Below, one piece after another: positions 31,460-40,114 of a DNA stretch of 64,000 bases; positions within the stretch are counted from its first letter, which is position 1, and each line of letters starts with the position of its first letter. The DNA comes from Corynebacterium afermentans subsp. afermentans. Its GTDB lineage: Bacteria; Actinomycetota; Actinomycetes; Mycobacteriales; Mycobacteriaceae. The notes beneath the pieces were generated by a model. It did not search any database and was not told the origin of the DNA. It saw nothing but the letters and a program-made list of their open reading frames with translations. The translations under genes and the position numbers were made by a program. The DNA lies in NCBI RefSeq assembly GCF_030408355.1, contig NZ_CP046606.1:2046001-2110000 (forward strand). Reading direction: 5' to 3'.

Positions 31460-32482
31460 ATGCCTTCCGTCCCCTTTTCGCAGACGTTGCGCACCCACGG
31501 CCCGCAGGTCAGCCGCGCGTGGCGCGCCCGCTTCTCCCAGGCGTACCCGCAGGCGGAAATGATGCTGCCACCTGGAGACGAGATGCCGCCGCTGCTTTTA
31601 CGCGCCGCCCTCGCCGTGCTCGAACGCCCCGCCGAGGAAGTCCGCGACGAGCTCAAAGCGCTGGCGCTGGATCTGCGCCGCACAGGGTTTCCGGCTGAGG
31701 AGTACCCCAACGCTGTGCAGATGCTTATCGACGAAGGCGCGGACGCCGAAGCCGACCGCACCGCCCTATCCGACGCGGCCGAGCTCATGCGCGATGCCGC
31801 CTCCCAGGCCGACTACGCCGGCGTACCCGCCGCCACCGCCGCCCAGGTCACCAGCGTGGCGGACCACGGCGAGGTGCAGGTGGTGCGCCTGGAGGCCGGC
31901 ACGCCGGTGCCGTACTCCCCCGGCCAGGTCATCCCCGTGATGTCGCCGAAGCGTCCCGGCGAGTGGACCGGCTTAGTCCCGGCGCTGCCGTCCAATCCGC
32001 TCGGGCAGCTGGAGTTCCACGTACCCGGCGGCATTCCGTTGGAGCCGGGCGACTGGTTGACGTTGGGGGCGGCGCGCGGTGGGCTGCGGGAGGTTGTGGA
32101 CAAGCAACTGCTCCTGGTTGCCGCCGAGGGCGGTATCGCTGCGGCGAAGGCGCTGGTGTTCCACTGCCTAGAGCAGCCCGATCCGCCGGAGGTGCACCTG
32201 GTCGTCGGCGCGCGAGAGCCCGGCGAGTGGTACGACACTGCTGCGCTGGATGCGCTGGCCAAGGCCCAAAACTGGCTGGATATTACGTGGGTTGCAGAGT
32301 CGCGTGTGGGGGCATCGCTGGAGCAGGTGGCCTCTGGCGTCGGCATGTGGTGGGGCCGCGAGGTGATCGTGTGTGCGCAGCAGGAGCGGGCGGTGAGCCT
32401 GGCCGCTGCACTGGAGGTCGCCGGGGCGCAAGACGTGCAGACCGTCGCCCCCGATGCGGTGCCGGAGTGGTTCAGCGAATAG
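31460..32482 (+). CDS. Flavohaemoprotein-like FAD/NAD-binding protein, degenerate
   Basis: A 340-residue protein with a helical N-terminal part (about 1-130) that may be a remnant globin fold and a C-terminal reductase-like part. The reductase part has YSPGQVIPVMSP near 155, LLLVAAEGGIAAAKALVFHCLEQ (NAD-binding glycine stretch) and VIVCAQQERAVSLAAALEVAG. The usual FAD motif RxYS is not visible; GEWTG stands in its place. I see no clear haem-ligand histidine. Ends overlap by 11 bases with the convergent nitrilase gene. Its redox activity is uncertain; a paralogue position in C. glutamicum is annotated flavohaemoprotein-like, from memory. Confidence 0.7.
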   Translation: MPSVPFSQTLRTHGPQVSRAWRARFSQAYPQAEMMLPPGDEMPPLLLRAALAVLERPAEEVRDELKALALDLRRTGFPAEEYPNAVQMLIDEGADAEADRTALSDAAELMRDAASQADYAGVPAATAAQVTSVADHGEVQVVRLEAGTPVPYSPGQVIPVMSPKRPGEWTGLVPALPSNPLGQLEFHVPGGIPLEPGDWLTLGAARGGLREVVDKQLLLVAAEGGIAAAKALVFHCLEQPDPPEVHLVVGAREPGEWYDTAALDALAKAQNWLDITWVAESRVGASLEQVASGVGMWWGREVIVCAQQERAVSLAAALEVAGAQDVQTVAPDAVPEWFSE

Positions 32483-33302
32483 CGCTGTGCTCCCGAATCT
32501 CCGCCAGCGGCAGCTCCTTGCGCGCCTCGGTGGCGTCCGCCGGGTCGATTTCCACCACTAGCGTTTCTGGCCCGTAGCCGGCCTCCGCAAGCCGCTGGCC
32601 CGTCGGCCCCACCACCACAGAGTGGCCCGCGCCAGTGGGCCCTGAAGGCTCCCCGGCCTTGGTCTCGAAGTCCGGGCGAGCCTGGCCAGCGGCCGCGACG
32701 AACACCCCGGCATCCAGCGCACGCGCGACGGTGAGGATGCGCCACTGCTCCACCTTGCCCGGCCCATCCGCCCAGCTCGTGGGCACCACAACCACTTTCG
32801 CGCCCCGTTGAGCGAGCGCCTGGAACTGCTCTGGGAAGCGGATGTCGAAGCAGGTTGCCACTCCCACGGTCACGCCGTCGTGTTCAAACGTGACCAGCTT
32901 GTCGCCGGGGCGCACCGTGTCCGATTCCTTGTAGTTGAAGGCGTCGTACGTGTGGATCTTGTCGTATCCCTTATGCGCCCCGCCGCCGGTGATCAGCGTG
33001 GTGTTGTAGACGCGGTTGTACTGCTTGCCGTCCACGGTGTTCGTGTCTGCGGGGCGGAACATGCCGGCGACGATGGTGACGCGGAGCTCGTCGCTAAGCT
33101 TTTTCAGCCCTGTGGCGAACGGACCGTCCAGTTCCTCTGCCTGCGTATCCAGCCGCCCCTGCCCGAACGCCTGGCTGGTGGCCTCGGGCAAAACGATCAG
33201 CGTGGCGCCTTGGGCGGCGGCGTCGCGGATACGCGGTTCGATGGCGGACAAATTTTCCATCTTGTCGCCGCCGGCGGCAATTTGCAATAGCGCGATCTTC
33301 AT
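32472..33302 (-). CDS. Carbon-nitrogen hydrolase (nitrilase superfamily)
   Basis: A 276-residue cytosolic amidase-like enzyme. The Glu-Lys-Cys triad is seen in LIVLPEAT (Glu near 41), YDKIHTYD (Lys near 115) and VGVATCFDIRFP (Cys near 149). It resembles the Nit1/omega-amidase-like deaminated-glutathione amidase group, but I cannot fix the substrate. Start ATG 33300-33302 overlaps a perfect DnaA box. Divergent from the small-protein gene at 33394. Confidence 0.92.
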   Translation of the reverse strand: MKIALLQIAAGGDKMENLSAIEPRIRDAAAQGATLIVLPEATSQAFGQGRLDTQAEELDGPFATGLKKLSDELRVTIVAGMFRPADTNTVDGKQYNRVYNTTLITGGGAHKGYDKIHTYDAFNYKESDTVRPGDKLVTFEHDGVTVGVATCFDIRFPEQFQALAQRGAKVVVVPTSWADGPGKVEQWRILTVARALDAGVFVAAAGQARPDFETKAGEPSGPTGAGHSVVVGPTGQRLAEAGYGPETLVVEIDPADATEARKELPLAEIREHSAIR

Positions 33303-33341
33303 GTGGATAACTCTAGGTGCGTCTCGGGGGAGTTATCCACA
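33302..33341. promoter_or_regulatory. Two perfect DnaA boxes in a 12-bp inverted repeat
   Basis: TGTGGATAACTC at 33302-33313 and GAGTTATCCACA at 33330-33341 form a perfect 12-bp inverted repeat, 16 bases apart. Each contains the consensus DnaA box TTATCCACA (minus strand 33302-33310; plus strand 33333-33341). The left box overlaps the nitrilase start codon, and the pair sits between divergent genes. Confidence 0.8.
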
Positions 33342-33393
33342 GATTTGGATTGGGGTATTGCGTCGACTGTTGCGTTCGCGGATGGTTCGTTGC

Positions 33394-33645
33394 ATGACAT
33401 TTCTTCAACTGACCACAGACACCGCACCCGCCGCCCGCAGCTGCATCCGCAGCTTCACCGCCCTTCCCGCCGCCCACTTAAATCCCTCGCGCTCCGCGTC
33501 CGCGCTCACATCGTTGCAGGACGTTGAGCATTTGCTTGTCGACGATGTCACGTCCCGCCTGGACACCCACCTCCACGACGTCGCCGCATTTGCGTCCAAA
33601 GTGGAGCAGACGGACACCCGCTTGGGCAAGGAGCTCACGCCGTGA
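33394..33645 (+). CDS. Small helical hypothetical protein (83 residues)
   Basis: MTFLQLTTDTAPAARSC... starts at ATG 33394. The length and predicted helical character (SLQDVEHLLVDDVTSRLDTHLHDVAAFASKVEQTDTRLGKEL) recall small WXG100-like partner proteins, but there is no WxG motif. The stop codon overlaps the GTG start of the next gene (GTGA), showing translational coupling. It is likely a partner or chaperone of the downstream hydrolase, by inference. Contains one copy of the iterated 12-mer (33533-33544). Confidence 0.75.
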   Translation: MTFLQLTTDTAPAARSCIRSFTALPAAHLNPSRSASALTSLQDVEHLLVDDVTSRLDTHLHDVAAFASKVEQTDTRLGKELTP

Positions 33646-34787
33646 CGTACAAACCAGCACTGTCCACATCCGAATTGTTCGCCGCGGCAGCCGCCACCAA
33701 ATTGGCAGCAGCCGGTGCGCGGGAGCGCGCGGAACACGCGCCGTATTCAGCCGCCGTCATTGCGGATTCAGGGTTCCGCGGACCCGCGTTCGAAGCGTCT
33801 GCTGCAAGGCTAGCCAGCTACAACGCGGCGCTTGCCGCCAGTGCTGTGCGGCTGGAGCAGGCGTCGGTGGCCTTGCTCGCCGCCGCCGGTTTGCAGCAGC
33901 AGTTGGACGAGGCCGCCGAGTTCATCGGCGTCACCGCCCATTCACGCGTCGTGCTGTGGCTCAACGGCATGTCCATGATGCTGGATCTGAGGCTGTCACG
34001 GACCCTGTTGGGTGCAGCCGGCAAGGAGCAGGACTACGACCCGCTGTTCGATCACCCGGACGAGTCCTTCGAATCGTTGCACGCCCGGCACGCACAGACG
34101 GTGCCAGCGTCCACGATGGCAGCGGTGGAAGACGCTGGCGGCGTGATCCTCGAGGCCGGTCCGACTGCGACCACGGTCCTGGTCGGCGACGCGGTGGACC
34201 CCTCACGCGTGATCACCATGGTCGCGGGTGCAACCACCGGCACACCCTCGAAGCTGCCGGGCGAGCTGGAGAAAGCCCAGATGTTGTCAGAAAAGACCGG
34301 GGCCGCCGTGGTGGTGTGGCAGGGCTACGCCCCTCCCCCGCTGCTCACGGACGCAGCCTCGCCCCACCGCGCCCACGCCGGCGCGGACGACCTTGCAATG
34401 TTCCAGGCCGCGTTGGAGGAGCGCTTCCCCGACGCACAGAAGACCGTGGTCTCCCACAGCTACGGCTCGCTCTTAGCCACGAAGGCGGCGCACCAGCACG
34501 GGTTGCTTGCAGACGACCTGTGGATCCTGGGCAGCGCAGGCGTCTCGGGCGAGCACGTCTCGAAGCTGACCCTGGCTGGGCCCGAAGCGACGGTGCACGT
34601 GGTGGATTCCCCCGAAGACCCGATCCTGTTGTTGCGCTCCGGTCCGACGGCGGCGATCGGCTCGTCGCCGTCGTACATCGGGTGGGGCGGCGAGCGTGTG
34701 CTGGGAGTCAGGGGCGGGCACACCGACTACTTCACAGACCCCACATTTCTGTCGGCTTTACAACAGCGCTCGGACCCAGCTGCGTAA
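33642..34787 (+). CDS. Alpha/beta hydrolase with N-terminal helical domain (Abhydrolase_8/DUF1023-like)
   Basis: A 381-residue protein starting at GTG 33642. Residues 1 to about 90 are Ala-rich helices (SELFAAAAATKLAAAGARERAEHAPY...), followed by the hydrolase. The nucleophile elbow SHSYGSL (Ser near 273), an aspartate in VVDSPEDPIL and a histidine in GGHTDYF form a plausible triad. Such Abhydrolase_8 proteins are common in mycolic-acid actinobacteria and are of unknown substrate. There is no signal peptide. A helical leader plus a coupled small helical partner resembles type VII secretion substrates, which is speculative. Confidence 0.85.
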   Translation: MTYKPALSTSELFAAAAATKLAAAGARERAEHAPYSAAVIADSGFRGPAFEASAARLASYNAALAASAVRLEQASVALLAAAGLQQQLDEAAEFIGVTAHSRVVLWLNGMSMMLDLRLSRTLLGAAGKEQDYDPLFDHPDESFESLHARHAQTVPASTMAAVEDAGGVILEAGPTATTVLVGDAVDPSRVITMVAGATTGTPSKLPGELEKAQMLSEKTGAAVVVWQGYAPPPLLTDAASPHRAHAGADDLAMFQAALEERFPDAQKTVVSHSYGSLLATKAAHQHGLLADDLWILGSAGVSGEHVSKLTLAGPEATVHVVDSPEDPILLLRSGPTAAIGSSPSYIGWGGERVLGVRGGHTDYFTDPTFLSALQQRSDPAA

Positions 34788-34845
34788 AAGTCGTTACCAT
34801 GGCGCACGTTGAATGAAACGACTAAACAGGAGATGTAGGTAGGCA

Positions 34846-36612
34846 ATGCCCAATTTCGCAGAGCAAGTAGTCAAGCGCCTAGAGGACCTAGGCGTCAAGC
34901 GTATTTACGGCCTGGTGGGCGACTCGCTCAACCCGCTGTCCGACGCCGTGCGCCAGAGCGACATCGAATGGGTGCACGTACGCAATGAGGAGGCAGCCGC
35001 GTTCGCCGCCGGTGCCGATTCCCTGGCCGCCGACGAGCTCGCCGTCTGTGGCGCATCCTGCGGCCCGGGCAACACCCACTTCGTCCAGGGCCTGTTCGAG
35101 GCGCACCGCAACGGCGCGAAGCTGCTGGCCGTTGCGTCGCACATCCCCACCATGGAGATCGGCTCCTCCTTCTTCCAGGAGACCCACCCGGAGCTTCTGT
35201 TCCAGGAGTGCTCCTCCTACTGCGAGTTAGTCCACGAGGCGGACCAGGGCATGCGCGTGCTGCACAACGCCTTGCAGAACACCTTGGCAGGCAACGGCGT
35301 GTCCGTGATGGTCGTGCCTGGCGACATCTTCGCCGCCGACACCGCCGAGGGCCCGCACACCGCGGACTCCGTCTACGCCACCGGCAAAAACAAGCGCGTC
35401 TACCCGGACCCGCACGAGGCCGCCCGCCTGGTGGAGGCGATTAACAAGGCCGACAAGGTCACCCTGTTCTGCGGCTACGGCGCACGCGACGCCCGCGACG
35501 AGGTCTTCGCCCTGGCGGAGAAGATCAAGTCCCCGATCGGCCACTCCTTCCGCGGCAAGATGTACTTCGAGTACGACAACCCGTACGACGTAGGCATGTC
35601 CGGCCTGCTCGGCTACGGCGCTTGCGTGGACGCGATGGAAGAGTCCGACCTATTCATCATGGTCGGCACCGACTTCCCGTACACCGACTGGCTGCCCGAC
35701 GAGAACGTCGCGCAGATCGACATCGACGGCACCCACATCGGCCGCCGCACCACTGTGGACTACCCGGTCGTCGGCGACGTGAAAAGCGTCATCGAGAACA
35801 TCCTCCCGCACATCGAGGAGAAGACCGACCGCGGGTTCTTGGACAAGATGCTCAAGCGCCACTACCAGCTGCTGGACCACGTGGTGAAGAGCTACACCTC
35901 CAAGGCCTTCGAGTCCAAGAAGCCGATCCACCCGGAGCTCGCCGCATCCGTGCTGGACGAGCTCGCGGACGACGACGCGTACTTCACCGTCGACACCGGC
36001 ATGTGCAACGTGTGGTCCTCGCGCTACCTCACCCCGAACGGCAAGCGCGACGAGGCCGCATCGTTCCTTCACGGCACCATGGCCAACGCCCTGCCGATGG
36101 CAATCGGCGTGCAAGCGGCATACCCCGACCGCCAGGTCATCTCCTGGTCCGGCGACGGCGGGTTGGGCATGCTCATGGGTGAGCTGCTCACCATCAAGCT
36201 GCACCAGCTGCCGGTGAAGGTGATCTGCTTCAACAACTCCTCGCTGGGCATGGTGAAGCTGGAGATGCTGGTGGCTGGCATGCCGTACTTCGGCACCGAC
36301 CACGAGCAGGCCAACTACGCCGAGATTGCCAAGGGTGTGGGCATCAAGTCCTTCCGCATCGAGGACCCGGACGACCTCGAGCCCGTGCTCAAGGAGGCCC
36401 TGGCCTACGACGGCCCGGTGCTCGTGGACATCGTCACCGACCCGGAGGCGCTGTCGCTGCCGCCGGGAATCACCTGGGACATGATGAAGGGCTTCACCAA
36501 GTCCGGCGCCCGCACCGCTTTCCTCGAAGGTGGCGTTGGCCGCCTGTTCAACCTGGCTAAGTCCAACCTCCGCCACATCGGCGGCGCCGCGGCCATCGAG
36601 TTCGGCGGCTAA
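34846..36612 (+). CDS. pqo: Pyruvate:quinone oxidoreductase
   Basis: A 588-residue thiamine-diphosphate and FAD enzyme of the PoxB/Pqo family that converts pyruvate to acetate and CO2, passing electrons to quinone at the membrane. N-terminal TPP-binding part has VRNEEAAAFAAG; the GDGG motif (WSGDGGLGMLMGELL) with FNNSS downstream binds TPP and Mg2+. The C-terminal tail (GRLFNLAKSNLRH) fits the lipid-binding end of PoxB. Start ATG 34846. Upstream, AGTCGTT (34789-34795) and AACGACT (34817-34823) form an inverted repeat that could be an operator or the previous gene's terminator. Confidence 0.92.
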   Translation: MPNFAEQVVKRLEDLGVKRIYGLVGDSLNPLSDAVRQSDIEWVHVRNEEAAAFAAGADSLAADELAVCGASCGPGNTHFVQGLFEAHRNGAKLLAVASHIPTMEIGSSFFQETHPELLFQECSSYCELVHEADQGMRVLHNALQNTLAGNGVSVMVVPGDIFAADTAEGPHTADSVYATGKNKRVYPDPHEAARLVEAINKADKVTLFCGYGARDARDEVFALAEKIKSPIGHSFRGKMYFEYDNPYDVGMSGLLGYGACVDAMEESDLFIMVGTDFPYTDWLPDENVAQIDIDGTHIGRRTTVDYPVVGDVKSVIENILPHIEEKTDRGFLDKMLKRHYQLLDHVVKSYTSKAFESKKPIHPELAASVLDELADDDAYFTVDTGMCNVWSSRYLTPNGKRDEAASFLHGTMANALPMAIGVQAAYPDRQVISWSGDGGLGMLMGELLTIKLHQLPVKVICFNNSSLGMVKLEMLVAGMPYFGTDHEQANYAEIAKGVGIKSFRIEDPDDLEPVLKEALAYDGPVLVDIVTDPEALSLPPGITWDMMKGFTKSGARTAFLEGGVGRLFNLAKSNLRHIGGAAAIEFGG

Positions 36613-36684
36613 GTTCGGCTCGGTAGCCTCCTCAATGCGAAAACACATCGGCGTATGTAGTGTTGTGGAGGCTTTCAAAAGGCC

Positions 36685-36704
36685 CCTAGCCTTCCATGGC
36701 TAGG
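36685..36704 (+). terminator. Hairpin downstream of pqo
   Basis: CCTAGCC at 36685-36691 pairs with GGCTAGG at 36698-36704; loop TTCCAT. A T-rich stretch follows about 5 to 15 bases later. It lies 73 bases after the pqo stop. Confidence 0.55.
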
Positions 36705-36728
36705 AAGCGTTTCGAATTTTCTAAGCAC

Positions 36729-36764
36729 AAACGCCCGCGCTCAAGTGTTCACTGCGCGGGCGTT
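36729..36764. terminator. Bidirectional terminator between pqo and the small membrane gene
   Basis: AACGCCCGCGC and GCGCGGGCGTT pair around a 13-base loop, followed by TTTTGTC on the plus strand. The minus-strand gene ends only four bases beyond it. Confidence 0.85.
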
Positions 36765-36767
36765 TTG

Positions 36768-37172
36768 TCATTCCGCATTCGATTTCCACTGCCGATACCC
36801 CAGCGCCCGCCGAATCAGCGCCGACCACCCGACGATCTGCAGCACAATGGACGCCGCACCCAGTGTGGCGTTGAGCCAAAACTGATCCTCGTACGGAAAC
36901 CCGGTCAGCCTCAGCACGAGACCAATAACGTACGCGACACCCAGGTAGCCAGCGTCAACAATAAAATCGTTTACCCGGCGATTCTGCAGCGGAAGCCCGA
37001 TGAGCAGCGCCGCGGCGAGCATCCCCAGCACGGGGATGACAACGTAGCCGCCGAATACCGCCACGCCTGGAAACGCAACGCACAGAATCGCGACCAGTAA
37101 AAACTCGGGGATGCGAAAACCCCACGGTCGCGTGTCTTTGAGCAGCGGCGGTTCGCTGACACCTGCCATCAT
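36768..37172 (-). CDS. Small membrane protein, paralogue A
   Basis: A 134-residue protein with three or four membrane helices (FLLVAILCVAFPGVAVFGGY, PVLGMLAAALLIGLPLQN, LGVAYVIGLVLRL, ASIVLQIVGWSALI). The start MMAGVSEPPLLKDTRPWGFRIPE aligns with TTKAGAPPLLKETGPWRFRFPE in the adjacent gene, so the two are a duplicated pair. Start at ATG 37170-37172 (second ATG at 37169). No ribosome-binding site is strong. Function unknown. Confidence 0.75.
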   Translation of the reverse strand: MMAGVSEPPLLKDTRPWGFRIPEFLLVAILCVAFPGVAVFGGYVVIPVLGMLAAALLIGLPLQNRRVNDFIVDAGYLGVAYVIGLVLRLTGFPYEDQFWLNATLGAASIVLQIVGWSALIRRALGYRQWKSNAE

Positions 37173-37197
37173 GCTGCCGAGTATACGAGCCTCTGCG

Positions 37198-37617
37198 TCA
37201 TTTCCTCTTCCACGCCAGGAGCGCAATTGCGCGCCGCAGCGCCGCGGAGACCCCGGTCAGAATTATGGCTGCGGCGACGTACGGCATGATGGCCGGCAGC
37301 GCACCGTACGGATTGTCACTTTTAGCCAAAATTACTGCGACGAGAACGCCCACCACGATGTAGGCGGCATCTCCCCAAAACTTGTTCACCGGCTGGCGCT
37401 GCAGCGGGATGCCCAGCACCATGCACATCAGCAAAACACCAAGCAACATCGGAGCGACGAATACCAGCGCAAATCCAAAGCCAGCGCTGATTTCACTGTT
37501 CGCGTCCTCAACCACCATCCACACGAACGCCGCAACCAACAGGATGACTTCCGGGAAACGGAACCGCCACGGACCGGTCTCTTTGAGCAACGGCGGAGCG
37601 CCAGCCTTAGTCGTCAT
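37198..37617 (-). CDS. Small membrane protein, paralogue B
   Basis: A 139-residue protein with four hydrophobic segments (VILLVAAFVWMVV, FALVFVAPMLLGVLLMCMVLGIPLQ, AAYIVVGVLVAVILA, YVAAAIILTGVSAALRRAIALLAW). The PPLLKETGPWRFRFPE start and the IPLQRQPVNKFWGDAAYI segment are shared with the downstream paralogue, 25 bases away. The start ATG 37615-37617 lies 25 bases after the hspR stop, so it may be read through from the heat-shock operon. Function unknown. Confidence 0.75.
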   Translation of the reverse strand: MTTKAGAPPLLKETGPWRFRFPEVILLVAAFVWMVVEDANSEISAGFGFALVFVAPMLLGVLLMCMVLGIPLQRQPVNKFWGDAAYIVVGVLVAVILAKSDNPYGALPAIMPYVAAAIILTGVSAALRRAIALLAWKRK

Positions 37618-37642
37618 GCGGCCGAGTTTAAAACTCCGATCG

Positions 37643-38053
37643 CTACCGCGTGGAGCGCCGGCGGCGTCGAGAAGCAGCTGGCTCCCACGTGACCACCGCG
37701 GTGGAGCGCGGCACGTGCACCAGCTCACCGCCGCGGCGAGTACCGGTCTGCAACTTCTGGCGCAGCTCCTCGTTATGTCCGCGTTGGGTTTCCAGTTCGT
37801 CCTGGAGGTCCTCGATCTGCTGGGAGAGCTCGATGATCGTCTTAATGCCGGCGAGGTTGACGCCCTCCTCCTGGGAGAGGTACTGGATGCGGCGCAGCAT
37901 GGAGATGTCGCGCCGCGAGTAGCGGCGGCCGCCACCCTTGGTGCGCATCGGCGTGACCAGGCCAAGCCGGTCGTAGGTGCGCAGCGTCTGCGCGTGCATG
38001 CCGGTCAGTTCAGCGGCGACGGAGATGACAAAATACTCCTGTTTCTCATCCAT
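37643..38053 (-). CDS. hspR: Heat-shock repressor HspR (MerR family)
   Basis: A 136-residue DNA-binding protein. The MerR-type winged helix is at about 8-75: ISVAAELTGMHAQTLRTYDRLGLVTP and GGGRRYSRRDISMLRRIQYLSQEEGVNLAGIK, followed by a coiled-coil and a basic tail. HspR represses dnaK and clpB in actinobacteria, with DnaK as co-repressor, and binds HAIR boxes, of which two or three candidates exist here. It is the last gene of the dnaK-grpE-dnaJ-hspR group. Start ATG 38051-38053. Confidence 0.95.
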   Translation of the reverse strand: MDEKQEYFVISVAAELTGMHAQTLRTYDRLGLVTPMRTKGGGRRYSRRDISMLRRIQYLSQEEGVNLAGIKTIIELSQQIEDLQDELETQRGHNEELRQKLQTGTRRGGELVHVPRSTAVVTWEPAASRRRRRSTR

Positions 38054-38074
38054 CGTCTACACCTCCTTCCTGGG

Positions 38075-39259
38075 CTAGAGCCCGGCCCACCCGGCGCGCG
38101 GGTCGAAGCCGGAGTCCTTCTCAGCCTGGGCGTAGGCGCGCAGCGCGGAGGTGGCGGACGGATCCAGGTCCTTGGGCACCTTCACCTCCACGGTGACCAT
38201 CAGGTCGCCGGCGGCGCCGGAGCGCTTCGGGATGCCGCGGCCCTTCACGCGCAGGGTGCGCCCGTTCGGGGTGCCAGCCGGAACCTTCACCTTCACCGGG
38301 TTGTCCAGGGTGGGCACCGCGATGGTTGCGCCGAGGGCGACCTCGGAGAACGCGACCGGGACGGTGACCTCAAGGTCGTCGCCGGAGCGGGTGAACACCT
38401 CGTCGTTGCGCACATGCACGGTGACGAACAGGTCGCCAGCGGGCGTGCCGTTCGGGCCCGCCTCGCCTTGGCCTGCCAGGCGCACCTTCTGCCCGTCGAC
38501 CACGCCTGCGGGGATACGCACGGTGATCGAGCGGGTGCGCCGCACGGTGCCGGTGCCGCCGCAGGTGTCGCACGGGTCCTCGATGATCTCGCCGGTGCCG
38601 CCGCAGTTCGTGCAGGGACGTGCCATGCCGAAGGCGCCGGAATTCTCGCGGATGTAGCCGGAGCCAGAACACATCTGGCAGGTGTGCGTCTTGCCGTCCT
38701 TGGAACCGGAGCCGTGGCAAGTGGTGCACGGAGCTTCGCCGGTGAGCTCGACCGGGATGGTCGTGCCCTTGGCGGCCTCACGGAAATCGAGGGTTATTTC
38801 CGTTTCGACGTCGGCCCCCCGCGACGGCCGAGCGTTCCTGCCAGCACCGCCGCGGCCGCCAAAGAAGCCACCGAAGATATCACCAAGGCCGCTGTCTCCA
38901 GCTTGTCCACCAGCGGCTGATCCGAAGATGTCGGAGAGGTCGAATTCCGTTTCCGTGCCGCGAAACCCGCCCGGAAAGCCGGATCCTCCTCCCCGCCCGA
39001 ACCGGCCGAAGCCGCCCGAGCTGATCATGGATTTCAGCTGGTCGTATTCCTTACGCTTCTGCTCGTCGCCGACAACGTCGTACGCCTCGGCCACCCGCTT
39101 AAACTTCTCCTCCGCCTTTTTGTTGCCGGGGTTGGAGTCGGGGTGGTTTTCGCGTGCGAGCTTGCGGTATGCCTTCTTGATGTCTGCAGCGCTTGCCGAC
39201 GAGCTCACGCCCAAGTCGCCGTAATAGTCCTTATCGGCCCATTCTTGTTGCATAGCCAT
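38075..39259 (-). CDS. dnaJ: Co-chaperone DnaJ
   Basis: A 394-residue J-protein. J domain with HPD (ENHPDSN) near residue 40, a Gly/Phe-rich part ([20 protein letters not shown]), then four CxxCxGxG-type zinc motifs: [32 protein letters not shown]. The C-terminal substrate-binding domain follows. Start ATG 39257-39259 with GGAGG seven bases upstream; a second ATG is two codons on. It stimulates DnaK ATPase. A hairpin and half-site operator separate it from grpE, so it may have its own promoter in addition to readthrough. Confidence 0.97.
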   Translation of the reverse strand: MAMQQEWADKDYYGDLGVSSSASAADIKKAYRKLARENHPDSNPGNKKAEEKFKRVAEAYDVVGDEQKRKEYDQLKSMISSGGFGRFGRGGGSGFPGGFRGTETEFDLSDIFGSAAGGQAGDSGLGDIFGGFFGGRGGAGRNARPSRGADVETEITLDFREAAKGTTIPVELTGEAPCTTCHGSGSKDGKTHTCQMCSGSGYIRENSGAFGMARPCTNCGGTGEIIEDPCDTCGGTGTVRRTRSITVRIPAGVVDGQKVRLAGQGEAGPNGTPAGDLFVTVHVRNDEVFTRSGDDLEVTVPVAFSEVALGATIAVPTLDNPVKVKVPAGTPNGRTLRVKGRGIPKRSGAAGDLMVTVEVKVPKDLDPSATSALRAYAQAEKDSGFDPRAGWAGL

Positions 39260-39288
39260 CTCGCACCCTCCTTTCCTCTACAAAGAGT

Positions 39289-39309
39289 GTTGAGTCTGTC
39301 TCGCTAAAG
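39289..39309. promoter_or_regulatory. Possible HspR half-site upstream of dnaJ
   Basis: GTTGAGT-N7-GCTAAAG: the left half matches HAIR-like sites at clpB and dnaK, while the right half is poor. It lies about 30 bases upstream of dnaJ. Confidence 0.35.
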
Positions 39310-39337
39310 TTTGTTCACTAATTTATCTAAGTACAAA

Positions 39338-39384
39338 GGCCGGGGACGAGGCCGCGTGGGTCCGCGCTGCCTCATTCCCCGGCC
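39338..39384 (-). terminator. Hairpin between grpE and dnaJ
   Basis: GGCCGGGGA at 39338-39346 pairs with TCCCCGGCC at 39376-39384, with an inner GAGGC/GCCTC stem. The minus strand continues with TTTGTAC. It could attenuate readthrough from dnaK-grpE into dnaJ-hspR. Confidence 0.7.
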
Positions 39385-39404
39385 CTTCCATCCGAGCGAT
39401 TTAC

Positions 39405-40100
39405 CTACTCGGTTGTGTCGGCTTCTGGCTCGCCGGCCGGCTCAGCAGGCTCGGCGGGATCAGCGATGATCACCATGGCGTTGCGCACCAGGCGGTCGCC
39501 GATCATGTAGCCCTTGCGCAGCACCGTGCCCACGGCCTTGGTGTCGCCCTGGGAGAGGTCCTGCACCGCCTCATGGATCTCCGGGTTGAACGCGTCGCCC
39601 TCAGCACCGAACTCCTTGATGCCCTGGCCGGCAACGATCGAGCGGAACTTGTCGGCAAAGGCCTTGAGCGGCCCCTCGGCCAAGTCGCCGTGCTGCTCGG
39701 CCAGATCCAGGTCGTCCAAAAGCGGCAGCAGCGGTGTGGCGAACTTCGCCTTGGCAGTGTTGGCCAGCTCACCACGCTCGCGTTCGGTGCGGCGGCGGTA
39801 GTTCGCGTACTCGGCGCTGACCCGCTGGAGCGACTCAGTACGCTCCGCCAGCTGCAGCTCGATGTCGCTGACTGCGCCGTCGCCGTCTGCGTCCGGGTCG
39901 ATCGCGTTCTCCGCGATCTTCGCGGCGTCCTCGAGCTCGGCGTCCGCGGCTAAGAGAGGGTCTTCGTCCGTCGCAAGCGCCTCGGACTCAGCAGCCTCGT
40001 CGGCGAGGGTTTCCGCCTGGTCGGGGGACACGTACTCGGGGTCCGTGGCCTCCGGAGCGCCCGGGTTGTCGGGCATCTGCTCGTCGTGCGGATTCGTCAT
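39405..40100 (-). CDS. grpE: Nucleotide exchange factor GrpE
   Basis: A 231-residue dimeric cofactor that releases ADP from DnaK. A long acidic N-terminus (about 1-70) precedes the coiled-coil ([31 protein letters not shown]) and the beta domain ending with [19 protein letters not shown], the GrpE signature. Start ATG 40098-40100. It follows dnaK by 14 bases. Confidence 0.96.
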   Translation of the reverse strand: MTNPHDEQMPDNPGAPEATDPEYVSPDQAETLADEAAESEALATDEDPLLAADAELEDAAKIAENAIDPDADGDGAVSDIELQLAERTESLQRVSAEYANYRRRTERERGELANTAKAKFATPLLPLLDDLDLAEQHGDLAEGPLKAFADKFRSIVAGQGIKEFGAEGDAFNPEIHEAVQDLSQGDTKAVGTVLRKGYMIGDRLVRNAMVIIADPAEPAEPAGEPEADTTE

Positions 40101-40114
40101 CAGACGTCGCCTCC

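Noticed and set aside
34789..34823. Inverted repeat AGTCGTT/AACGACT as a firm pqo operator
   Set aside because: Could equally be the terminator of the preceding hydrolase; mentioned only in the pqo entry.
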